A stretch of DNA of 64,000 nt. Source: Pseudomonas oryzihabitans NBRC 102199. GTDB lineage: Bacteria; Pseudomonadota; Gammaproteobacteria; Pseudomonadales; Pseudomonadaceae. Made by a program: the position numbers and the translations under genes. Positions 57,672 to 64,000 of the stretch are shown here, one piece after another (the stretch's first letter is position 1; each line of letters starts with the position of its first letter). The DNA lies in NCBI RefSeq assembly GCF_000730625.1, contig NZ_BBIT01000014.1, positions 124,001 through 188,000 on the forward strand, written 5' to 3'. The notes beneath the pieces were generated by a model that ran no database searches, was not told the DNA's origin, and saw only the letters and a program-made list of their open reading frames with translations.

Positions 57672-58721
57672 TCAGCGGGGACCCAGGGTCTGGCAGTCGG
57701 CCGGCTTCACGTACTTTTGCAGCACCTTCCATTGTGGGCGGGGCTTGCCCTTGACCGGTTCGATCGCCAGCGGATAGTCGCCCCAGTTGGGGCCGGCTGC
57801 CCAGTACATGGCCGGGATGCATTCCTGGCGCAGCCGCGCCAGCAGGCGGTCCATGGCGGCCAGCCAGCGGGGGTCGTTGTCCGGCACGCCGAATTCGCCG
57901 ATGTGACCGCGCTTGCCGTGCTGCTTGAGCCAGGTGATGAAGGGCTCGACCCGGCGGATGCCGACATCGGGATCGAAGTCGGTCATGCCCTTCTTGAGGT
58001 ACTTGCCGCCACCGTCATTGTCGAAATAGACGTGCGCCGAATAGATCAGGTTGTCGACCGGATCCTTGAGACCGAGCAGCTTGGCGTTGTAGCGCGGCCA
58101 GAGATAGCTGCTGGACCAGCCATTGCCTTCGATCAGGAGCGGACGCGCCCGATCCACCTCGCGCACCGCGTCGATACCGTGCTGGGCGGCCACCGGCCAT
58201 TGCTCCACGGCATCGTGGGGCTCGTTCATGATGTCGTAGGCGGCCAGGGCGGGGTGCTCGTGCCAGCGCTGGGCGATCCGGCGCAGGACATCGGCATAGG
58301 CCGGATAGGGCACCGCCGCGCTGCCGATGACCTGGCCGCGGTATCTCATGTAGTTGTGCAGATCCAGGATCACGCTCATGCGATAGCGCTTGGCGTTGTC
58401 CAGGGTCTGGTCGATCAGCTTGGCGTAGGCGGGATCCAGGGGTTGTCCCAGCGTGGGCTGGAGGCGCTCCCAGATGACCGGGAAGCGGATCACCCGAATG
58501 CCCTTGGCCGCCCAGCGTCGGTAATGGCCGGCGTCGGGAAAGAAGTAGTTGGTTCCCGGTTTGCCCGGCAGTACGTGGGGCGCGAACCCGGCGCCGGAAA
58601 AATTCAGGCCGACCAGATCGGTGGGGAAGTCCCGTGTGGCGGCCTGGGCGACCGGCATGGCAGCCAGACTGCAAAGCAGGGTGAACAATAGGGTGAGCTT
58701 GGATTTCAGGCGTAGCGTCAT
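57672..58721 (-). CDS. Secreted glycoside hydrolase family 5 (endoglucanase-like)
   Basis: 349 residues from ATG 58721, with a signal peptide cut near AQA/ATRD (~27). A (beta/alpha)8 GH5 fold: acid/base E167 in DIMNEPHD and nucleophile E276 in GHIGEFGV, plus conserved VIRFPVIWERLQP, DLHNY and SAHVYFD. GH5 enzymes cut beta-1,4 or related glucans and mannans; endo-beta-glucanase is the default guess. It may act on plant polymers or on the cell's own exopolysaccharide. No cellulose synthase genes are nearby, so the second cannot be shown. Confidence 0.88.
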   Translation of the reverse strand: MTLRLKSKLTLLFTLLCSLAAMPVAQAATRDFPTDLVGLNFSGAGFAPHVLPGKPGTNYFFPDAGHYRRWAAKGIRVIRFPVIWERLQPTLGQPLDPAYAKLIDQTLDNAKRYRMSVILDLHNYMRYRGQVIGSAAVPYPAYADVLRRIAQRWHEHPALAAYDIMNEPHDAVEQWPVAAQHGIDAVREVDRARPLLIEGNGWSSSYLWPRYNAKLLGLKDPVDNLIYSAHVYFDNDGGGKYLKKGMTDFDPDVGIRRVEPFITWLKQHGKRGHIGEFGVPDNDPRWLAAMDRLLARLRQECIPAMYWAAGPNWGDYPLAIEPVKGKPRPQWKVLQKYVKPADCQTLGPR

Positions 58722-59039
58722 CGGCAAGGTCCCGGACAGTGACGGAAGACGTAGGAACGTCGGGCGGTCGTGGCCCGATCCGCCATGAGGCCTGAAGAGA
58801 CGCCGGGAAGTTGCAGTGCAAGGCTCAGAAGGTGCGCCAGACAACGTTAATGTCGGGCGAAAACCGCGGAAATGCGAGCTGGGTAGACTGGCGGGCAGCT
58901 TGGAGCGGGACGCCGCGGCGGCTGGATCCGGGCAGCGCGGCCCCTAGGCAGGGCAGGAAGAAGGGTAGCGCGGGTAATGAACTGCCTGTGACTGCTTTCC
59001 ATCTTTATATGGCGCAGGCAGGTCATTCGAAAGCGGTCT
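58722..59039. other. 318-base spacer upstream of the GH5 gene
   Basis: No gene seen. Near its right end is an imperfect 11-bp inverted repeat (58978-58988 with 59015-59025, one mismatch, AT-rich 26-base loop) 15 bases beyond the stop of the 63-residue ORF; it could end that transcript or bind a regulator. Confidence 0.4.
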
Positions 59040-59231
59040 TTAGCGACGCAGGCAGATCCCAGCCCACTGCTCGGCTTCGCGGCGGGCCGAGGCCTCGTCG
59101 CTGAATTCGGCGATCAGGCCGCCGTGCGCATACACCACCACCCAATTTTCCACCTTGGGTTGCAGCAGCATTACGGGGGCAGAGGAGAGAACAGCGGAGT
59201 CCAACGATGCACAAGCCGTCATGTCATTCAT
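59040..59231 (-). CDS. Small hypothetical protein, 63 residues
   Basis: A short frame with a good ribosome site (AGGGAACG before ATG 59231) and a TATAAA-like -10 upstream on the minus strand. The second half (ENWVVVYAHGGLIAEFSDEASARREAEQWAG) looks like a folded alpha/beta peptide with amphipathic helix, which chance frames rarely show. No family recognised; 11 bases of helix-like charge alternation near the end. Stands alone between the GH5 gene and the osmoprotectant operon. Confidence 0.5.
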   Translation of the reverse strand: MNDMTACASLDSAVLSSAPVMLLQPKVENWVVVYAHGGLIAEFSDEASARREAEQWAGICLRR

Positions 59232-59951
59232 AACGTTCCCTTTGAAGTTAGCTCGGTGAATAGTCTGTTTTTATAGCGGTTCCAGAAATGGCGCTTGGTG
59301 CTATCACTGGGCCACCTATTGACCTTGGTATGGCTGAATGATCCCTCAAAGCGTCAGCCATTCGTCGGCATGATAAAGGGGTGCCAAAACCCCGTCACCG
59401 CACTGGCTCACAGAAAGATGTTTCAGTTATGACCGTACGTCAGCTGAGCTGTGTGCCGCTCCACGAAACCGCCGTGGCTTGCCCCGGCATCCGTGACAGG
59501 CGTCGCGCTGGTACTGCAAAGCAGATAACAGTAAGCGTATTAAATTTATCGTCACATATTCGCCGAGGGCTCTAGCGCGCGACTCTCGCTTTTTGCCGGC
59601 TGTCCGGGCCTCTCGGCCGGGCCTTTCACCCTGTCAAGACGTCCCGCTTTGCATGATCGGGTTGGCATTGAGCGAGTCTATTGGGTTAGCCTGAAAAGGA
59701 GCTGGCGAACTATCGACTGCGATGGACGTCAATCTCTTCGGTCGAGACAAGGCGCCATGTCGTTCCCCCGGAGCGACACCCAAGGGCTAGGCAGATCCGA
59801 GATCCGCAGTGCCCCGTTGGTCCAGCCGGCATACCCGCCATGCCCTGCTGTGTCTCGACCCTGAACCCGGACAGCCGTCCTGCGCCTCGCCCCCGTGCGA
59901 GGTCCGCACTCGGAAGGCATGCGGCCTGTCCGCCCGTTGAAGGAGCCTGAC
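59232..59951. other. 720-base region without a recognisable gene
   Basis: Several frames of 60-80 codons exist on both strands but none has a ribosome site, family resemblance or biased third positions. An AT-rich patch around 59525-59560 (AAGCGTATTAAATTTATCG) stands out and may be a promoter. The right end (59935-59951) carries AAGGAG for the ABC permease; the osmoprotectant operon promoter should lie here. Confidence 0.4.
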
Positions 59952-60662
59952 ATGGCGAAGTTCAAGACCCTCCTGCTCGGCACGGCCGTGGGAGGGGTGA
60001 TCCTGGCACTGCTGGTGCACTGGATCGGTATGGATACGCTGCGTACCTATCGCGCAGACCTCTGGTTCTATCTCCAGGCTCATCTCTATCTGGTAGCCGT
60101 CTCCATGGTCCTGGCCCTGCTGGTAGGCATCCCCGCCGGGGTGCTGCTGAGTCGGCCAGCCTTCGCCCGCAGCGCCGAGCGCTTCATGCAGGTGTTCAAC
60201 ATCGGCAATACCGTGCCGCCGCTGGCGGTGCTGGCCATCGCCCTGGGCATCGTCGGCATTGGCGATGGGCCGGCGATCCTGGCGCTGTTCCTAGCCTCGC
60301 TGCTGCCCATCGTGCGCAACACCTACGAGGGGCTGAAGAACGTGCCGGCCTCGCTCAAGGAGGCCGCCACCGGCATCGGCATGACCCCCACCCAGGTGCT
60401 GACCAAGGTGGAGCTGCCCAATGCCGTGCCCATCATCATCGGCGGGGTGCGGGTCGCCCTGGCGATCAACGTCGGCACCACGCCGCTGGTGTTTCTCATC
60501 GGCGCCAACAGCCTGGGCAGCCTGATCTTTCCCGCCATCGCCCTGGAAAACCAGTCGCAGCTGTTGCTGGGCGCCGCCGCTACGGCGCTGCTGGCGCTGC
60601 TGCTGGACGGCCTGGTGCTGCTCGCCAGTCGCCTCTGGCTGGAACGCGGCCTGGCCCGCTAA
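59952..60662 (+). CDS. Osmoprotectant ABC transporter permease (OpuB/OpuC, YehY-like)
   Basis: 236 residues with about six membrane helices and the BPD_transp_1 EAA loop (ATGIGMTPTQVLTKVELPNAVPIII). The Yeh/OpuC family imports or mediates uptake of betaine, choline and related solutes. AAGGAG lies 6 bases before ATG 59952; an earlier frame start is unlikely. First of four genes: permease, binding protein, permease, ATPase. Confidence 0.9.
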   Translation: MAKFKTLLLGTAVGGVILALLVHWIGMDTLRTYRADLWFYLQAHLYLVAVSMVLALLVGIPAGVLLSRPAFARSAERFMQVFNIGNTVPPLAVLAIALGIVGIGDGPAILALFLASLLPIVRNTYEGLKNVPASLKEAATGIGMTPTQVLTKVELPNAVPIIIGGVRVALAINVGTTPLVFLIGANSLGSLIFPAIALENQSQLLLGAAATALLALLLDGLVLLASRLWLERGLAR

Positions 60663-60671
60663 GGAGACGAG

Positions 60672-61574
60672 ATGAAGAAGTTGCTTATCGCCCTGGGCGC
60701 CGCCTGGTTCGGACTGACGCTGGCCAGCGCTGCCCAGGCCGATCCGATCCGCATCGGCGCCAAGGTCTTTACCGAGCAGGCCATCCTCGCCGAACTCACC
60801 GGGCAGTATCTGTCCCGCCACGGCTATCAGCCGGAGATCGTCGGCGGCCTGGGCAGCACCATCGCCTGGAATGGCGTGAAGAACGCCCAGCTCGACCTCA
60901 CCTGGGAATACACCGGCACCTCCCTGGTGGCCTACAACCATGTCACCGAACGACTGGACAAGGAGGCCTCCTACCAGCGGGTCAAGCAGCTGGACGCCAA
61001 GGTCGGTCTGGCCTGGCTGGCGCCCACCCGCTTCAACAATACCTATGCCCTGGCGTTGCCGGAGAAGATCGCTCGACAGCATCCCGAGCTGAACAGCATC
61101 AGCGACCTGGCCGGACTGCTCAAGGCCGAGGCCGGCAAGCAGCACCTCACCGCGCTGGACATCGAATTCGCCAACCGCTCCGATGGCCTCGCCGGCCTGG
61201 TCAAGGCCTATGGCCTGAGCTACACCCGGGACGACATCCGCCAGATGGACCCGGGCCTGGTCTACACCGCCCTGCGTAACGGCCAGGTCTTCACCGGCCT
61301 GGTCTACACCACCGACGGCCGCCTGGACGCCTTCAGGCTCAAGGTGCTGGAAGACGACAAGGGCTATTTCCCCGACTACACCGCTGCCCCTGTGGTCAAC
61401 GCCAAGTATCTGGAAAAGCACCCGGATCTCGCCGAGCTGCTGAGGCCCCTGGCGGAAAGCCTGGACCAGGCCACCATGCGTCAGCTCAACGCCAAGGTGG
61501 ACATCGAGCGGCAGACGCCGGCCCAGGTGGCCCGCGACTTCCTCGCCCAGCACCCCCTAGACGGAGGGCAATGA
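60672..61574 (+). CDS. Osmoprotectant/quaternary amine substrate-binding protein (OpuAC family)
   Basis: 300 residues; signal peptide cut near AAQA/DPIR (~23), then the OpuAC pattern RIGAKVFTEQAILAELTGQYL and DLTWEYTGTS that forms the ligand cleft. Periplasmic partner of the two permeases. Ten bases after the permease gene, AAGGAG before the ATG. The ligand (glycine betaine, choline or carnitine) cannot be told from sequence. Confidence 0.93.
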   Translation: MKKLLIALGAAWFGLTLASAAQADPIRIGAKVFTEQAILAELTGQYLSRHGYQPEIVGGLGSTIAWNGVKNAQLDLTWEYTGTSLVAYNHVTERLDKEASYQRVKQLDAKVGLAWLAPTRFNNTYALALPEKIARQHPELNSISDLAGLLKAEAGKQHLTALDIEFANRSDGLAGLVKAYGLSYTRDDIRQMDPGLVYTALRNGQVFTGLVYTTDGRLDAFRLKVLEDDKGYFPDYTAAPVVNAKYLEKHPDLAELLRPLAESLDQATMRQLNAKVDIERQTPAQVARDFLAQHPLDGGQ

Positions 61575-61577
61575 CCC

Positions 61578-62237
61578 ATGGATTTCGTCACCTCCTTCAA
61601 TCACATCGACTGGCTGCAGGTCCTCGAACTGACTCGCCAGCACATCACCCTGGTGGGGATCGCCGTAACCCTGGCGATCCTGGTGGGCGTGCCCCTGGGC
61701 ATCCTCATGACCCGCTATCCCTGGCTGGCCGGACCGCTGCAGGCGGTGGCCACGGTGGTCATGACGCTGCCCTCCATCGCCCTGTTCGGGCTGCTGCTGC
61801 CGTTCTATTCCAAGTTCGGCCAGGGCCTCGGTCCGCTGCCGGCCATCACCGCGGTGTTCCTCTATTCGCTGCTGCCGATCCTGAGAAACACCTACCTGGC
61901 GCTGACCAGCGTCGAGCCGGGCATCCGCGAGGCGGGTGCCGGTATCGGCATGACCTTCTGGCAGCGCCTGCGCATGGTCGAACTGCCCATCGCCCTGCCG
62001 GTGATCCTGGCCGGGGTGCGCACCGCCGTGGTCATGAACATCGGCGTCATGACCATCGCCGCCACCATCGGCGCCGGCGGCCTGGGCGTGCTCATCCTCA
62101 CCTCCATCAGTCGCAGCGACATGGCCACCCTCATCGTCGGCGCGGTGCTGGTCAGCCTGCTGGCCATCGTCGCCGACCTCGTCCTGCAGTGGCTGCAACG
62201 CCGCCTCACCCCGCGCGGCCTGCGCAGCGCCCCTTAA
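61578..62237 (+). CDS. Osmoprotectant ABC transporter permease (OpuC/YehW-like)
   Basis: 219 residues with about five or six helices; EAA loop GAGIGMTFWQRLRMVELPIALPVIL. Pairs with the upstream permease as a heterodimeric channel. Three bases after the binding protein; GGAGGG near the end of that gene serves as ribosome site. Confidence 0.93.
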   Translation: MDFVTSFNHIDWLQVLELTRQHITLVGIAVTLAILVGVPLGILMTRYPWLAGPLQAVATVVMTLPSIALFGLLLPFYSKFGQGLGPLPAITAVFLYSLLPILRNTYLALTSVEPGIREAGAGIGMTFWQRLRMVELPIALPVILAGVRTAVVMNIGVMTIAATIGAGGLGVLILTSISRSDMATLIVGAVLVSLLAIVADLVLQWLQRRLTPRGLRSAP

Positions 62238-62247
62238 GGAGTCCCAG

Positions 62248-63402
62248 ATGATCGAACTCGACCGCCTGACCAAGACCTTCAAGCAGCACGGCAAGGACGT
62301 GACCGCGGTGGACGCCGTGAGCCTCACCGTGGAGGAGGGCCAGATCTGCGTCTTCCTCGGCCCCTCCGGCTGCGGCAAGACCACCACCCTGAAGATGATC
62401 AACCGCCTGATCGAGCCCACCTCGGGCCGGGTGTTGATCAATGGCGAGGACACCACCGGCATCGACGAGGTGACCCTCAGACGCCATATCGGCTACGTGA
62501 TCCAGCAGATCGGTCTATTCCCCAACATGACCATCGAGGAAAACATCACCGTGGTGCCCAAGCTCTTGGGCTGGGACAAGAAGAAGTGCCGCGAGCGCGC
62601 CACCGAGCTGATGAGCATGGTGCAGCTCGATCCCAAGCAGTACCTGTCACGCTATCCGCGCGAACTGTCCGGTGGCCAGCAGCAGCGCATCGGCGTGATC
62701 CGCGCCCTGGCGGCCGAGGCGCCGCTGCTGCTGATGGACGAACCCTTCGGCGCGGTGGATCCGATCAACCGCGATGCCATCCAGAACGAGTTCTTCCAGA
62801 TGCAGCGGGCACTGAACAAGACAGTGATCATGGTCAGCCACGACATCGACGAAGCCATCCGCCTGGGTGACAAGATCGCCGTGTTCCGCGGCGGCCGCCT
62901 GGTGCAGTTCGACCACCCGGACACCCTGCTGGCCCATCCCAAGGACGACTTCGTCAGCAACTTCGTCGGCCAGGACAGCACCTTGAAGCGTCTCCTGCTG
63001 ATCCGCGCCGAGGATGCGGCCGACAACGCGCCCTCGATCCAGGCCGAGACCCTGATCGGCGATGCCGTGGAGTTGATGGAGGAGCACGATCGCCGCTACC
63101 TGGTGGTGACGGATGCCGCCAACAAGGGCCTGGGCTACGTGCGCCGGCGTGACCTGCGCGGGCAGAGCGGCCCGGTGGCGCCCTTCGTCACCCCGTTCAA
63201 GGCCACCGCGGCCTTCGACGAGCACCTGCGCATCCTGCTGTCGCGCATGTACCAGTTCAACAGCTCTTGGCTGCCGGTGCTCAGCGCCGACAACGACTTC
63301 CTCGGCGAGGTCACCCAGGAATCCATCGCCGACTACCTCAGCAGTGGTCGGTCGCGCGGCAAGACCACCATCGTCTCGCCGGCGGAGCAGGTGGCGGGGT
63401 AG
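62248..63402 (+). CDS. Osmoprotectant ABC transporter ATP-binding protein (OpuCA/ProV-like)
   Basis: 384 residues: Walker A GPSGCGKT (38-45), signature LSGGQQQR, Walker B LLLMDEPFGAVDP and a C-terminal pair of CBS domains (~265-370), which in OpuA sense ionic strength or nucleotides. Drives the two permeases. AAGGAG 62236-62241 serves the ATG. Last gene of the operon, followed by a hairpin. Confidence 0.95.
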   Translation: MIELDRLTKTFKQHGKDVTAVDAVSLTVEEGQICVFLGPSGCGKTTTLKMINRLIEPTSGRVLINGEDTTGIDEVTLRRHIGYVIQQIGLFPNMTIEENITVVPKLLGWDKKKCRERATELMSMVQLDPKQYLSRYPRELSGGQQQRIGVIRALAAEAPLLLMDEPFGAVDPINRDAIQNEFFQMQRALNKTVIMVSHDIDEAIRLGDKIAVFRGGRLVQFDHPDTLLAHPKDDFVSNFVGQDSTLKRLLLIRAEDAADNAPSIQAETLIGDAVELMEEHDRRYLVVTDAANKGLGYVRRRDLRGQSGPVAPFVTPFKATAAFDEHLRILLSRMYQFNSSWLPVLSADNDFLGEVTQESIADYLSSGRSRGKTTIVSPAEQVAG

Positions 63403-63411
63403 GGCAGGGAC

Positions 63412-63441
63412 TCAGGCGGCGGTCGCAGGGCTGCCGCCTGA
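63412..63441. terminator. Hairpin between the ABC operon and the L,D-transpeptidase gene
   Basis: Perfect 9-bp stem (63412-63420 with 63433-63441), twelve-base loop, 10 bases after the ATPase stop and 12 before the stop of the convergent gene. No T-tract, so factor-assisted termination is possible. Confidence 0.45.
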
Positions 63442-63452
63442 CGGCCTGAGGC

Positions 63453-63989
63453 TCAGGGGCGGATCTCGATCAGGGTGCCATCCTTGACCAAGCCCCAGAC
63501 CTCGCGCATGTCGTGGTTGGTCATGGCGATGCAGCCCTCGGTCCAGTTCAGCGAGTTGAAATACCACTCCGGGTACTCCTCGTCGATGGGGGTGCCGTGC
63601 AGCATGATCATGCTGCCGGGACGCACGCCGGCCTGGCTGGCGCGGGCCAGGTCCTCGCGATTGGGATAGGAGATGTGCATGGCCAGGTTGAACTTGTCGC
63701 TGGTCTTGCGCCAGTCGATCCAGTAGAAGCCTTCCGGGGTGCGCTTGTCGCCCTCGCGCAACTTGGGGCCGCGGGGATTCTTGCCCAGCGAGATGCGATA
63801 GGACTTCATCACGGTATCGCCGCTGAGCAGTTGCAGCTGATTGCGCGACTTGATGACCAGCACCTTGTCGATCAGCGGCGCGGCCGGCTGGCGGATCACC
63901 GTGACGCTGGTACTGGCCTGGGCCAGCTGGGGAAGCAACGAACCGCACAGCACATAGCAGAGCGCCAACAACAGGTGCAACGGACGCAT
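63453..63989 (-). CDS. Periplasmic L,D-transpeptidase (YkuD/ErfK family)
   Basis: 178 residues; signal peptide (cut near AQA/STSV, ~25) and one YkuD domain with HGTP at H131 and the catalytic TEGCIAMTN with C153. Cross-links 3-3 peptides in peptidoglycan or attaches proteins to it. A short form without LysM or peptidoglycan-binding domain. GC-rich like the rest. The start is 11 bases from the window end, so the promoter is not seen. Confidence 0.92.
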   Translation of the reverse strand: MRPLHLLLALCYVLCGSLLPQLAQASTSVTVIRQPAAPLIDKVLVIKSRNQLQLLSGDTVMKSYRISLGKNPRGPKLREGDKRTPEGFYWIDWRKTSDKFNLAMHISYPNREDLARASQAGVRPGSMIMLHGTPIDEEYPEWYFNSLNWTEGCIAMTNHDMREVWGLVKDGTLIEIRP

Positions 63990-64000
63990 GTCGGGTAGAT

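Noticed and set aside
59649..59864. 71-codon plus-strand ORF in the 720-base gap
   Set aside because: No ribosome site, Arg/Ser/Pro-rich composition without structure, and unbiased third positions.

Overview
The window is a 64 kb piece of a GC-rich gammaproteobacterial chromosome, almost certainly Pseudomonas in the broad sense. The evidence is gene order: fkpB-ispH-pilE-pilY1-pilX-pilW-pilV-fimU-fimT, thiO, pilR-pilS, bamD-rluD-pgeF-clpB and pilA/pilB-pilC-pilD-coaE-yacG next to a tRNA-Thr(CGT) is the known Pseudomonas type IV pilus neighbourhood. The encoded PilS, PilR, PilC and PilD are typical of the genus. A species cannot be named from the sequence alone. No phage, transposase, CRISPR array or toxin-antitoxin pair was seen.

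Layout. 1-8.8 kb: 3' end of fkpB, ispH, and on the minus strand a complete minor-pilin cassette (fimT, fimU, pilV, pilW, pilX, pilY1, pilE), relatively AT-rich. 8.9-13.1 kb: thiO, the PilS/PilR two-component system and a small zinc-ribbon membrane protein. 13.2-20.6 kb: nadE, bamD, rluD, pgeF, and clpB behind a heat-shock type promoter. 20.7-21.0 kb: tRNA-Asn, tRNA-Pro, tRNA-Lys. 21.3-27.8 kb: a second minor-pilin/PilY1 cassette (fimU, pilV, pilW, pilX, pilY1; no pilE). 27.8-32.6 kb: cyoABCDE, the cytochrome bo3 ubiquinol oxidase operon. 33.0 kb: tRNA-Thr. 33.4-34.4 kb: an SDR with a twin-arginine signal. 34.4-37.4 kb: an AT-rich island with a MOP-type flippase and a PglL/TfpO-like O-oligosaccharide ligase. 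37.4-42.9 kb: pilA (sigma-54 promoter), pilB, pilC, pilD, coaE, yacG. 43.6-52.8 kb: recC-recB-recD. 52.8-59.2 kb: rmuC, prfC, a membrane acyltransferase, a secreted GH5 glycosidase and a 63-residue ORF. 60-63.4 kb: an OpuC/Yeh-type osmoprotectant ABC transporter. 63.4-64 kb: an L,D-transpeptidase.

How it fits together. About half of the window builds or controls one machine, the type IVa pilus: major pilin, assembly ATPase, platform protein, prepilin peptidase, two alternative tip/minor-pilin sets with two different PilY1 adhesins, and the PilSR regulators, which in relatives drive pilA through RpoN; a matching -24/-12 site is visible upstream of pilA. The AT-rich ligase plus flippase between pilA and tRNA-Thr occupies the place where P. 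aeruginosa keeps variable pilin-modification genes, so a strain-specific pilin glycosylation module is the best candidate for something not yet described. The two unlike minor-pilin/PilY1 cassettes, one with a complete MIDAS-type metal site and one without, are the second.
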